56,947 nucleotides of DNA from Candidatus Ruania gallistercoris (GCA_019116305.1 DXBY01000164.1:1-56947), one strand, 5' to 3'. Shown: positions 36,126 through 45,163, numbered from the stretch's first letter. The notes: a model not told the origin generated them from the letters alone. Numbers and translations are program-made.

Positions 36126-36351
36126 GGTCGTGAACCTCGTCGCGGGACAAGCGGTCTACTGCGCGGAAGGCCGAAATCTCGCTGAGGACTCGTTCCTGTA
36201 GCTCGACCTTGGCCGCAAAATCCGCACCGCTGTGCGCAAGTTCCCGCAAGTATCTGGTGACCAAAGCGCTCACCGAGACGCCTTCCTCAGCGGCCCTGAT
36301 CCGGGCTTGCCTGTAGACGTCCTCCGGGACCGTCACGGTGAGATTCTTCAT
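36112..36351 (-). CDS. vapB: Ribbon-helix-helix antitoxin, VapB type (second pair)
   Basis: 79 residues beginning MKNLTVTVPEDVYRQARIRAAEEG, a CopG/VapB-like ribbon-helix-helix; the rest should wrap the toxin. ATG 36351 has TAAACT six bases upstream and no Shine-Dalgarno, so it is probably leaderless. Two copies of a 15-bp repeat lie just upstream and may be its own operator. Confidence 0.85.
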   Translation of the reverse strand: MKNLTVTVPEDVYRQARIRAAEEGVSVSALVTRYLRELAHSGADFAAKVELQERVLSEISAFRAVDRLSRDEVHDRAVR

Positions 36352-36369
36352 CTGTCCAGTTTAGCTCAA

Positions 36370-36400
36370 CACACAGAAACACAGGCACACAGAAACACAG
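36370..36400. promoter_or_regulatory. 15-bp direct repeat, candidate VapB operator
   Basis: CACACAGAAACACAG occurs at 36370-36384 and again at 36386-36400, a 16-bp period, 19 bp upstream of the antitoxin start codon in an unusually A-rich patch. It covers the region where the -35 box of the leftward promoter should lie. Confidence 0.55.
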
Positions 36401-36459
36401 TTCAGCAATCGGAAGAAGCGCCCGTGCCCGAGTTTGCCCCACCGAGGCATGATGGCTTC

Positions 36460-37818
36460 ATGTCGAAGGGGCCGGTCGAGGAGTTCACGCTCGACGGCGC
36501 AGGCACCCCAGGCGAGGAGAGTTCCGCTGGCCACAGCGTGAGAGGGCACGGCCCGCCCGAGCCGGATCGCCGACGGCGGAGCACGCGGGGCTGGTGGCGC
36601 TCACCCGGGCCTTGGGTCGCCGCAGCGGTGGTGCTGGTCGTGGTCGGTGCCGCGGTCTCCCCGCAGGGCGAGCCGCTGGAGCCACGTCCTCCGGACACGG
36701 CCTGGGCGGCGCCAGCAGAGCCCGGGCGTGCCCCCGGGGTCTGGGTCCTCGGCGACCAGCCCGTTGTCACCACTGCCGACGGCGTCACCGCCTTCGACCC
36801 CAGCACCGGCGACTCCGCCTGGACAGTCCCGTTGGCCGACCCGGCCTGCACCGCCACCGACCAGGCCCTCACTTGCGTCCACGGCGAGGGCGAGAACGCC
36901 GCCATCGCCACCATCAACCCCACCGGCGAAGCCACCGAACTCCCCTTCCCCGATGCCGACATCGCCACCCAGGTGGGCGAGGACCTGATCATCGGCGGCG
37001 GCCTCACCAGCAACCCCTGGCTCGGCCGATACACCACCGGAGAAGGCCCACCCACCGAAGTCTGGCGCTACCAACCCGAATACCCCGTCGACGGGCCCGA
37101 ACGGTGGACCGACGCAACGCTCAGCCAAGGCATCGCCACTATATCCGCCGACTCAGGCGAGACAGTGGTCGACGGTTCGGGCCAGTTCGATTCCCGCGCC
37201 GCCCTGGCCGCCGATCTCGAGACCGGTGAGCCCAGGCCCGCCGTTGTACGGACAACGAGGGCCAGTGGGGTCAGTTATACCGTGGGGGTCGAGGACGAGT
37301 GGAACCACGTTGTGCTGCCGCTTCCCGGCCCGGAGCCGACGGTCCCCGGCTACCCCGATGCCGTGTTCACCGGCCGTGGCGCATTCGACGAGTACCGCGG
37401 TGATCGCATCCTGGAGTACCTCGGCAGCCCGCTGCTGGCTGTCGACGGCACCATCATCATCGCCGAACTCGATACTGACCTCCTCGGAACTCTGGAACCG
37501 GGCGAAGAGGTCGAACTGGTGACGCAGACCGAACGCGTGGACGTGCGCACCGGCGAGGCCCAGTGGCAGCTGAACCGCGATCAACTCATGAGTTGCCCGT
37601 GCGCGGCCGGCCCCGACACGATGGTCCTGACCGGGTCGGAAATCACCGACGTCGACCGCTTCACCGTCGGTCCAGTGGCGCTCCTCGGCATCCACCCCGA
37701 CACCGGCCGGCACGAGTGGACCCTGCCGATCAGCACCGCCCCGGACGCGGTCGCCGCCGGAGCCGACCAGGTCTACGTCCTCACGGCCGGCACGCTGACC
37801 GCTTACGAGAACACCTGA
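36460..37818 (+). CDS. Membrane-anchored PQQ-like beta-propeller protein (array copy 2)
   Basis: 452 residues: a short cytoplasmic N-terminus with MSKGPVEEFTLDG, a basic stretch, one membrane helix (WVAAAVVLVVVGAAVSPQG), then an extracytoplasmic propeller with blade motifs (GVTAFDPSTGDSAWTVPLAD, LLGIHPDTGRHEWTLPI). Cysteines occur as CTATDQALTC and as a CPC motif, so disulfides are likely. ATG 36460 is preceded by CATGAT at six bases and no Shine-Dalgarno. The N-terminal half is nearly the same as in copy 3. Function unknown; possibly ligand sensing or cell-wall binding. Confidence 0.82.
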   Translation: MSKGPVEEFTLDGAGTPGEESSAGHSVRGHGPPEPDRRRRSTRGWWRSPGPWVAAAVVLVVVGAAVSPQGEPLEPRPPDTAWAAPAEPGRAPGVWVLGDQPVVTTADGVTAFDPSTGDSAWTVPLADPACTATDQALTCVHGEGENAAIATINPTGEATELPFPDADIATQVGEDLIIGGGLTSNPWLGRYTTGEGPPTEVWRYQPEYPVDGPERWTDATLSQGIATISADSGETVVDGSGQFDSRAALAADLETGEPRPAVVRTTRASGVSYTVGVEDEWNHVVLPLPGPEPTVPGYPDAVFTGRGAFDEYRGDRILEYLGSPLLAVDGTIIIAELDTDLLGTLEPGEEVELVTQTERVDVRTGEAQWQLNRDQLMSCPCAAGPDTMVLTGSEITDVDRFTVGPVALLGIHPDTGRHEWTLPISTAPDAVAAGADQVYVLTAGTLTAYENT

Positions 37819-37828
37819 GCATGACCCG

Positions 37829-39166
37829 ATGAAAGCTCGGCACACTGAGGAGTTCGCGCTCGACGGCGTCGGACCGGCTGACAGCGCGGGTTCCGTGGGT
37901 CACGGCTCGAGTGGGAGTGGCCCGTCCGGGCCAGAACGCCCACGGCGGAACTCACGGGGCTGTTGGCGCTCGCCCGGGCCCTGGGTCGCCGCAGCGGTGG
38001 TTCTGGTCGTGGTCGGTGCCGCGGTCTCCCCTCAGGGGGAGCCGCTGGAGCCACGTCCTCCGGACCCGGCCTGGTCCGCGCCAGCCGACCCCGGCCGCGC
38101 TCCCGGAGTCTGGGTCCTCGCCGACCAACCGGTGGTCACGACTGCCGAGGGCGTCACCGCCTACGACCCCAGCACCGGCGACCCCGCCTGGACCCTCGAC
38201 CTGGACGACCCTGCCTGCACCGCCACCGAGGCAGCCCTGACCTGCGTCCACGGCGAAGGCGAGAACGCCGCCATCGCCACCATCGACCCCACCGGCGAAG
38301 CCACCGAACTCCCTTTCCCCGACGCCGACATCGCCGTGACCGCCGACGAGGACCTGATCATCGGCGGAGGCCTCACCAGCAACCCCTGGCTCGGCCGGTA
38401 CACCACCACCGGAGAAGGCCCACCCACCGAGGTCTGGCGTTACCAACCCGAATACCCCATCGACCGTGCCGAACGGTGGACCGGAGCAACCGTCAGCCAA
38501 GGCATCGCCACCATATTCACTCAACACACCACGGCCTCCGGGGGCCCGGCGCTCGACCTGGCCGCCGAGGTGGCCAGCGGCGAGAGCCGCCCGGCCGTGG
38601 TGCAGCGGCTGGGCGGCTTCGCGGTGAGCAACGTGGGCCGGACCTCTGCCGAATGGCAGCAGCAGGCGCCGCCGTTGGCCGGAACCGAGCCGGAGATCCC
38701 CGGTCACCCGGACCTCGTCTTCACGATGACTGGTGCTCGGGACCCCTCCGGCGGTGAGCTCGTTCTCTCCTATACCGGGCTCCCGCTCCTCACTCTCGGT
38801 GACGACCTGGTCTACTCCGCTACCTCACCCGGCACCCGGGTAGAGCTGACCGGTCCGGACGAGATCTCCGTGCGGCTCGAACGCGTGGATGTGCTCACCG
38901 GCCAGTCGCAGTGGCAGTTCGATCGGGACAACTACCTGACCTGCCCGTGTGCGACGAACGTGGACACGCTCGCCCTGGTCGCCGCCAGCTTCGAGCCGGA
39001 CGACACCTTCACCGCCGTGCCGCAGTCAGTGCTCGGCATCGACCCCGACACCGGTCGGCACCACTGGACCCTTCCGATCAGCACCACGCCCGACGGTATC
39101 GCCGCCGGCCCCGACCAGATCTACGTCCTGACCGCCGGCACGCTCACCGCCTACACCGACCGCTGA
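37829..39166 (+). CDS. Membrane-anchored PQQ-like beta-propeller protein (array copy 3)
   Basis: 445 residues, starting 10 bp after copy 2 and probably co-transcribed. N-terminal motif TEEFALDG, membrane helix WVAAAVVLVVVGAAVSPQG identical to copy 2, then blades with GVTAYDPSTGDPAWTLDLDD and SVLGIDPDTGRHHWTLPI; cysteines CTATEAALTC and CPC are conserved. Identity to copy 2 is very high up to about residue 230 (shared LIIGGGLTSNPWLGRYTT) and then drops sharply in the middle, before rising again at the C-terminus. This mosaic suggests recent duplication with diversification or gene conversion. Confidence 0.82.
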   Translation: MKARHTEEFALDGVGPADSAGSVGHGSSGSGPSGPERPRRNSRGCWRSPGPWVAAAVVLVVVGAAVSPQGEPLEPRPPDPAWSAPADPGRAPGVWVLADQPVVTTAEGVTAYDPSTGDPAWTLDLDDPACTATEAALTCVHGEGENAAIATIDPTGEATELPFPDADIAVTADEDLIIGGGLTSNPWLGRYTTTGEGPPTEVWRYQPEYPIDRAERWTGATVSQGIATIFTQHTTASGGPALDLAAEVASGESRPAVVQRLGGFAVSNVGRTSAEWQQQAPPLAGTEPEIPGHPDLVFTMTGARDPSGGELVLSYTGLPLLTLGDDLVYSATSPGTRVELTGPDEISVRLERVDVLTGQSQWQFDRDNYLTCPCATNVDTLALVAASFEPDDTFTAVPQSVLGIDPDTGRHHWTLPISTTPDGIAAGPDQIYVLTAGTLTAYTDR

Positions 39167-39210
39167 CCGGCAGACGGGCGGAGGACCGGACGACGCGGGA
39201 CGATAGCAGG

Positions 39211-40590
39211 GTGCGATCCGGGCCCATCGAGGAGTTCGCCGTCACTGGGGACGACGGCGAGACTCGCCGCGCGCTGCACGGGTCGCCGGCCGCTGCGGCC
39301 CCGGCAGGTGCGGGGCACACCCGCACCTCACGCGGCGCGCCCTGGCGCGGCGCCCTGCCCTGGATGGGCATCGCCGTCCTCCTGGTGCTTGCTGCCGTGG
39401 CCGTGGCACCGGCCCGACCCCCGGAGGTCTCCCCCTGGGGGCAGGTCGCCGATGTGACCAGCAGGCCGGAGCCGGCCTGGGTGGCCGAACCCGGCGAAGG
39501 CACGCTGCGCACGGCACTGCTCGCCGATGGGGTGCTGATCACCGTCTCCACCGGAGGAGTGCAGGGCATCAGTCTCCAGGACGGCGCGAGGGAGTGGAGC
39601 CAGGCACTGGATCGGCCGCGCTGCACCAGCAACGGGCAGAACTTGGTCTGCGTCGAACCCGGTACCCGCGTGCTGGACCTTGCTCCGCAGACCGGCCTGA
39701 TCGTGGCCGAGCGCGCCTTGCCGCAGGTGCAGCTGGCCACCCGGGAGGCGGGCGACCTGTACGCCATCACCGGCGGCCAGGAACCACAGCTGCAGCGCTT
39801 CACCGGGACCGAACCGGTGTGGTCGGTACCGGTCGACGACATCGAGCTCAACACCCCGGTGGGTAGAGACCTCACCGTGATCGCCGGTCATGTGCTGACC
39901 AACGCGGTGACCGCCGTGCTGCCGCGGCACAACGGCAGCGCGGCCGGAACAGTGGTCGATGCCGAGAGCGGCACACCGGTGGGCGCCGAACAGGGCCGCG
40001 GCGGTGCGACCGTCCGGCGGCTCACCGCCGACATGTGGACCTCGGCAGGCGCAGGTACCGCGGCGGTCTACGTGCGCGGGGAGAGCGAGCCACACCTGAC
40101 CGCGGCAGCCGGGGCGAGCATCGGCTACGACGCACAGTGGGACGCCGCGCAGCAGCTGCGCACCGGGCCCGACGGCAGCATCGGCGTGTTCGACACCGGT
40201 GCCGATACCTGGCTGTGGCAGGGCGGTGGCCCACAGTGGCCCCTCGCCCGGGTAGACGGGGTGCTGATCGGGATGCAGTCCTCCCCGGCCCTGCACGTGG
40301 TGGGCCGCGCCAGCGCCACCGGTGAGGTGCTCTGGACGATCGAGGACCGGATCGCGCAGTGCCCGTGCCTGGCCGACGGGCACACTCTGGTCGCCAGCCT
40401 CGCCGGCGGGTCCGCAGCCGAGGGCGGCTGGAGCCTCGGCAGAGCCGAGCTCGTCGGCATCGACGCCCGCAGCGGTGAGGTGGTGTGGCGGCTCCAGGCC
40501 CAGAGCCACTGGACCGAGCTGCTCACCGACGGCGCCCACCTGGTGGCAATCGACCCGCCCCGGGTGCGGGCCTGGGACCTGGGGCAGTAG
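39211..40590 (+). CDS. Membrane-anchored PQQ-like beta-propeller protein (array copy 4)
   Basis: 459 residues from GTG 39211; the ORF-track start at 38911 overlaps copy 3. N-terminal motif SGPIEEFAVTGDDG, membrane helix MGIAVLLVLAAVAVAPA, then PWGQVADVTSRPEPAW, a signature shared with copies 1 and 5. Blade motifs include GISLQDGAREWSQAL and GIDARSGEVVWRLQA; conserved cysteines are in RCTSNGQNLVC and QCPC. GACGAT lies six bases before the GTG, no Shine-Dalgarno. More distant from copies 2 and 3 than from copy 5. Confidence 0.82.
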   Translation: MRSGPIEEFAVTGDDGETRRALHGSPAAAAPAGAGHTRTSRGAPWRGALPWMGIAVLLVLAAVAVAPARPPEVSPWGQVADVTSRPEPAWVAEPGEGTLRTALLADGVLITVSTGGVQGISLQDGAREWSQALDRPRCTSNGQNLVCVEPGTRVLDLAPQTGLIVAERALPQVQLATREAGDLYAITGGQEPQLQRFTGTEPVWSVPVDDIELNTPVGRDLTVIAGHVLTNAVTAVLPRHNGSAAGTVVDAESGTPVGAEQGRGGATVRRLTADMWTSAGAGTAAVYVRGESEPHLTAAAGASIGYDAQWDAAQQLRTGPDGSIGVFDTGADTWLWQGGGPQWPLARVDGVLIGMQSSPALHVVGRASATGEVLWTIEDRIAQCPCLADGHTLVASLAGGSAAEGGWSLGRAELVGIDARSGEVVWRLQAQSHWTELLTDGAHLVAIDPPRVRAWDLGQ

Positions 40591-40650
40591 GCGGGCGGCG
40601 GGCGCCGCACCAGTGCGACCACGGCGGCGTTGTACGGCAGGATGGCAGAC

Positions 40651-41948
40651 GTGTCGAAGGGGCCGGTCGAAGAGTTCACCGTCAGCGGTGGCCAGGACAC
40701 CTCGGCGACCACGCCCGACCCGGCCGCACCCACCCGGCGACCAGGGCGAGGCCCGGCCGCCTGGGTGAGCTTCGCCGTCGTGCTGGTTCTGCTCGGAGCC
40801 GCCCTCGCCCAGCCGCTGCAGCTCGGCGCCGACCCATGGAGCGCGGTGCCGGACGTGACCTCCGTACCCCAGCAGGCGTGGACCGTGCAGCCGGAGGAGG
40901 ATGTGCACCTGGCGTTGCTCGCCGACGGCGTGCTGGTCACCGCGGGCGTCCAGACGGTGCGGGGCCGGATCCGGGCAGCGGTGCGGAGTTGTGGGCGCGG
41001 GAGCTGGTGGGGGCACGGTGCACCTCCGACGGTGAGAACCTGGTCTGCACCGACTCCGCCGCCCAGGTGCTGCAGATCGAACCACGCTCCGGCGCGGCCA
41101 CCGAGCTGGAGGTTCCGCAGGCGCTCGTGGTCACGGTGGCCGACGGGGACGTGTTCGCGCTCACCAGCGACGGTCAGCTGCAGCGGCGCTCCGGCGGAGA
41201 GGTGATCTGGTCCGCTCCGGTGAGCGTCGCCACCGACTTCCACCGGGGCGGTCAGGGGCTCACGGTGATCGCCGGGTACGTGCTCACCACCCAGGTGCTG
41301 GACCCGGCGAACTTCGGTGCCTCCGGGGCCGTGTTCGATGCCGCCACCGGGCAGCCGTGGGAGCGCACGAATGCCCTCGTGCTGCCACTCGATGCAGGGG
41401 TGTGGGTGGTCAGCCACGCCGATGGCGGCAGCGTGTTCGTGCACGGTGCGGACGAGCCCCGGACGGCCAACGGGGTGCTGCTGCAGTACGACGATCAATG
41501 GCGGAGCTCGCAGCAGGTCACCACCACCGACGATGAACAGCTCGGAGTCCTGGACCGGGAGTCCGGGGACCTGCTGTGGCGGACCGACTATCCCGCCTAC
41601 CCGTTGGCCCGTGCCGGTGGGGTGATCCTCGCCCTGGCCAGCGCCGAGCAGGGGAACGTGGTGCGTGGGGTGCAGGCCGGCAGCGGTGAGCTGCTCTGGG
41701 AGCGCTCCAACGCCTGGCTGACCTGTCCGTGCCTGAGCGACGGCTCGACCCTGACCGGCCACCTGGTCACGGTCGGGGCGGAAGGGTCGGCGAACCCGGA
41801 GCAGGCCGAGATCATCGGACTGGATCTCCGCTCCGGTGCCCAGCTCTGGAGCCTGCCCCGGCCGCCGACAACGCTCGCGACCCTCACCGACGGTGAGCAT
41901 CTGGTGCTGGCCGCCGCCGCGGAGCTGTCCGGGTGGCGACTGGGCTGA
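40651..41948 (+). pseudogene. PQQ-like beta-propeller gene with a one-base frameshift (array copy 5)
   Basis: The N-terminal part (SKGPVEEFTVSGG, membrane helix FAVVLVLLGAALAQPL, DPWSAVPDVTSVPQQAW) is in one frame from GTG 40651; the rest (SGAELWARELVGARCTSDGENLVC through SGWRLG) is in another. The frames join if the GGGG at 40961-40964 is read as five Gs, giving about 432 residues aligned with copy 4 throughout. Both halves look well conserved, so the loss is very recent, phase-variable, or a sequencing error in the homopolymer. The start region is homologous in DNA to that of copy 2. Confidence 0.78.
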
Positions 41949-41970
41949 CCGGCGCCACGCAGCCGGGCAC

Positions 41971-42016
41971 AAGGTCACGCAAAGTCGGTCACCGGTGCCC
42001 GATCTTGCGCGACCTT
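41971..42016. terminator. 46-nt near-perfect palindrome, bidirectional terminator
   Basis: Two 23-bp arms with 19 matches meet at ACCGGT, between the convergent ends of beta-propeller copy 5 and the flavoprotein gene. The arms start AAGGTCACGC and end GCGCGACCTT. The position and symmetry fit a terminator used from both sides. Confidence 0.7.
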
Positions 42017-42024
42017 AACGAGGG

Positions 42025-44214
42025 TCAGTACACGTTGCCGTGCTCGCGATACTCCCGCCAGACGTTCTCGAAGAAGTCGTCATCGGCGGGGATCGGCCGC
42101 ACCGGCCGCCACCGGAACACCGGCAGACCAGCGGGATCTGCGCCGTCGCGCTCCGCCACCGGAGCGAACGCCGGCTCGGCCGCCGGCACCTCGCTCGGCG
42201 CCAACGCCCCCACCGCAGCACCCGGACGACCCGCGACCGCCGGGTCACCCGGCGCACCCGCCGGCGCCACCCAGGCGGTCTCCTGGACCTCGGCGGCGAG
42301 CTCCCCGCCGTCGAGGGTGAACCGGAACAGCTCCGGCAGGTCCAGCTCCTGCTCCGCCTGCGGTCCGTACCCCACCAGCGGCAGCTCCCCGGCCGGATCG
42401 GTATACAGCACCGACCCGCGCGAGCGCCCACCGTGGTCCACGAAGTCCTTCATCGCACTCAAGTAGAGGTAGGCGGTGGTGAGGATGTCCCGGACCAGGA
42501 AGGTGCGGTTCATCGACCGGCGGGAGGAGGCATCGGCGCTGATCAGCTCGGTGTAGCCGGTCAGCCAGGTGTGCACCTGCTGCAGCGCCTCGGCGATCGA
42601 GGCCGCTGAGCGCACCGGCCCGGCCTTGGCGCTCATCAGCTCCTGCACCTCGGTGAGCAGCTCGCCGGTGTTGTCCGCCACCCCGGAGGCTGCGCGGTCG
42701 GCGGCCACCTGCGCGAGCGAGTGCGCACCGGCCAGCACCGGCGCTGCCGCAGCCGCGAACTCCTCAGCGCCGACCGGGTCCTGGGTCCGGCGGGCGGAGA
42801 TGAACTGCGCGGCCCGGGTGGCGCCGACCTGTCCGGAGTTCAGCGCGGACCCGCCGGGCCGGTACACCCCGTGCGCGCCCCCGGCCTCGCCGACCGGGAA
42901 GAAGCCCGCCACGTTCGACTGCCACCAGGCGTCCACCAGCAGCCCGCCGTTGTTGTGCTGGGCGCACACGTCCACCTCGAGCATCTCGGTCTCGAGGTCC
43001 ACCTGCGGGTTCTTCTCCAGGTAGAACTGGTACGCGGGCTCGTTCATCGCCCGAAGCCGCTCGATCGGGGTGCCGAACAGCACGCCGGCCTTCTCCAGGT
43101 ACTCGTGTGCCTCCGGTGCCAACGCACTCGGGTCGAACTCGGCCTGCACCGGGTTGGACCGGAAGTCCAGGAACACCCGGCGCCCGCGCAGCACCGTCTC
43201 CCGGTACACCAGCAGATCGATCAGGCTGGAGCCGTCCCGAGCCTTGCGCACGTCGAACGGCCACTGGTAGCCCTTGAGGAACACCAGCGACATCAGCCGG
43301 CCGTAGTCCGGGATCGACTCGGTGAGGAACTCCCGCTCGTCGTTGCCGTCTTCGTCGGTGGAGATGAACCGCGGCACCACCTGCATGTAGGTGCCGGAGA
43401 CGTTCCAGCGCGGTTTGATCGAGGCCAGCCCGAACTGCCACTCGGTGACGTTCTTACCGTGCACTCCCGCCCGGTAGGCGGCCCCCGACGCACCCCACTG
43501 CCCGTTCGGGAACACCCGGGTGGCGTAGATCCCGGCCGGACCACCGGTGGCGTAGACGATGTTGGCGCAGCGCAGCAGCAGGTAGGGGGAGCGCTGCCCG
43601 TCGTGCGGGACGTCGGTGCGCAGCACCAGCAGGCCGGCGATCTCCGCCTCGGCGCCCTCACCGCGCACGATGAGGTCCACCACGCGGCAGTTGTCGTAGA
43701 TCGGGGTGCCGTTGCGGGCCACCTTCTTCTCCAGCTGCTGCACCATCGAGCGGGAGGTGTACGGGCCCACCGAGGTGGCCCGGCGGCGAGGGTCGTGGTC
43801 GGTCTTGTAGCCGATGAACTCCCCGTACCGGTTCTGCGGGAACGGCACGCCCAGGTCGCACAGCCGCAGGAACGCGCGGGCGGAGAGTGCGGCCTCGGCG
43901 AGCGCGTTGTCCCCGTCCATCGCCCCGCCGGAGAACAGTGTCTTGGCCATCTCGTGCACCGAGTCGCCGTCCGGGCCGGAGAGGGTGAGCTTGTAGTAGG
44001 TCTGTTTGTCCGAGCCGGCGTTCCGGCTGGCCCCGGCACCGACCTTATCGGTGACCATCACCACGTCCGGCTGGCCGAGCTCCCAGAGCCGGTCGGCGGC
44101 GCAGAAGCCGGCGGAGCCAGTGCCCACCACCACCGTATTCGCGGTCACCACCGGCACGTCGCGCCCGTCGATCGTCAGCGTCTCGGCTCCGGGAAGGTCC
44201 TGGGCGGTGGTCAT
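42025..44214 (-). CDS. FAD-binding protein of the fumarate reductase/succinate dehydrogenase flavoprotein family
   Basis: 729 residues. The FAD site begins NTVVVGTGSAGFCAADRLWELG; the family glycine-rich C-terminal FAD loop is VGEAGGAHGVYRPGGSALNSGQVGATRAAQFI. A ~110-residue C-terminal extension carries Pro/Ala-rich stretches. There is no signal peptide. It probably oxidises or reduces a small organic acid or sugar acid, but active-site residues of true fumarate reductases were not verified. It lies 90 bp downstream of an SDR gene on the same strand, so the two may form an operon under the LacI-type site at 45189. Confidence 0.82.
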   Translation of the reverse strand: MTTAQDLPGAETLTIDGRDVPVVTANTVVVGTGSAGFCAADRLWELGQPDVVMVTDKVGAGASRNAGSDKQTYYKLTLSGPDGDSVHEMAKTLFSGGAMDGDNALAEAALSARAFLRLCDLGVPFPQNRYGEFIGYKTDHDPRRRATSVGPYTSRSMVQQLEKKVARNGTPIYDNCRVVDLIVRGEGAEAEIAGLLVLRTDVPHDGQRSPYLLLRCANIVYATGGPAGIYATRVFPNGQWGASGAAYRAGVHGKNVTEWQFGLASIKPRWNVSGTYMQVVPRFISTDEDGNDEREFLTESIPDYGRLMSLVFLKGYQWPFDVRKARDGSSLIDLLVYRETVLRGRRVFLDFRSNPVQAEFDPSALAPEAHEYLEKAGVLFGTPIERLRAMNEPAYQFYLEKNPQVDLETEMLEVDVCAQHNNGGLLVDAWWQSNVAGFFPVGEAGGAHGVYRPGGSALNSGQVGATRAAQFISARRTQDPVGAEEFAAAAAPVLAGAHSLAQVAADRAASGVADNTGELLTEVQELMSAKAGPVRSAASIAEALQQVHTWLTGYTELISADASSRRSMNRTFLVRDILTTAYLYLSAMKDFVDHGGRSRGSVLYTDPAGELPLVGYGPQAEQELDLPELFRFTLDGGELAAEVQETAWVAPAGAPGDPAVAGRPGAAVGALAPSEVPAAEPAFAPVAERDGADPAGLPVFRWRPVRPIPADDDFFENVWREYREHGNVY

Positions 44215-44256
44215 CGAAGATCTCCTCTGCTGGCATTCGCGGTCGTCAGGTGAGGA

Positions 44257-44272
44257 GTGCGCTAGAGCGCAC
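44257..44272. promoter_or_regulatory. Short palindrome between the SDR and flavoprotein genes
   Basis: GTGCGCT-AG-AGCGCAC, a perfect 7-bp inverted repeat with a two-base spacer, 42 bp before the flavoprotein start codon. It may be an operator or an RNA processing site; too short to call a terminator with confidence. Confidence 0.4.
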
Positions 44273-44304
44273 CCTGGGCATGACGACTCGGGACGGGGGT
44301 GGGG

Positions 44305-45108
44305 TCAGAGCCGCGGGATGTGCATTCCGCCGTCGACGTTGATGATTTCGCCGGTGGAGTAGGGCATCCGGCCGGCGGAGAGCTGCACGACGGCGCCCGC
44401 CACGTCCGCCGGTGTCCCCCACCGTGGCATCGGGGCCAGGCCGCCGGCGAACTGTGCGTCGTACTTGTCCTTGACGCCGGCGGTCATATCGGTGGCGATC
44501 ACCCCCGGGCGCACCTCGTAGACGAGGATGCCCTCTGGGGCCAGGCGCGCTGCCCAGAGCTGGGTGGCCATGGCCACCCCGGCCTTGGAGATGCAGTACT
44601 CGCCGCGGTTGGTGGACACCGTCACCGCCGAGGTGGAGGACACGTTCACGATCGTGGGAATCGACGGCGCAGCCTCGCCCGCCGTAGCCGGCGCACCGGC
44701 CGTGCCGCCCTCCTGGGGCGCATCCTGCGCGATCATCACGTTCGCCACCCGCTGGGTGAGGAAGTAGGGGCCGCGCAGGTTGATCCCGAGAACTCGGTCG
44801 AAGCTCTCCGGCTCCGCCTCCAGGATGTCCGCGCGCACTGACGGGGCGACCCCGGCGTTGTTCACCAGCAGGTCGATCCGGCCCCAGCGCTCCAGTGCGG
44901 CGTCGACGTACCGGGAGTGGTCGTCGAGGTTGTCCACTGTGCCCTGCACGTAGATCACCTCGCCGGCCTGGTTGAGCTCGGCGAGCAGGTCGGCCGGCTC
45001 GGGCCGGGTGGCCAGGATCGCGACGGCGTATCCCTCGGCGAGCAGACCCTGGGTGATCCCCAGACCGATCCCGCGGTTTCCGCCGGTGACGAGTGCGACC
45101 TTGGGCAC
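44305..45108 (-). CDS. Short-chain dehydrogenase/reductase (FabG-like)
   Basis: 267 residues: cofactor loop VTGGNRGIGLGI, NNAG motif (LLVNNAGVAP), catalytic YxxxK in GEYCISKAG, and C-terminal GEIINVDGGMHI. The GTG start at 45108 has a perfect AAGGAG six bases upstream; the ORF-track start at 45774 is wrong. FabG-like SDRs near sugar genes are usually sugar or polyol dehydrogenases rather than fatty-acid enzymes. It contains an unusual Ala/Gly-rich insertion (EGGTAGAPATAGEAAP) between the NAD loop and the catalytic region. Confidence 0.88.
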   Translation of the reverse strand: MPKVALVTGGNRGIGLGITQGLLAEGYAVAILATRPEPADLLAELNQAGEVIYVQGTVDNLDDHSRYVDAALERWGRIDLLVNNAGVAPSVRADILEAEPESFDRVLGINLRGPYFLTQRVANVMIAQDAPQEGGTAGAPATAGEAAPSIPTIVNVSSTSAVTVSTNRGEYCISKAGVAMATQLWAARLAPEGILVYEVRPGVIATDMTAGVKDKYDAQFAGGLAPMPRWGTPADVAGAVVQLSAGRMPYSTGEIINVDGGMHIPRL

Positions 45109-45163
45109 GTGGGACTCCTTGCTGTCGGGTGAGGTGGGGCTGATCGGCGTCCGGCCTGGCCCC

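Noticed and set aside
31355-36351. Recent mobile element carrying the two VapBC pairs
   Set aside because: The two pairs differ in sequence, and no transposase, integrase, terminal repeats or attachment sites were seen around them.
40125-41978. 617-residue open frame on the minus strand
   Set aside because: Antisense to propeller copies 4 and 5. The plus-strand frames align with paralogues even across the frameshift, so the plus strand is coding.
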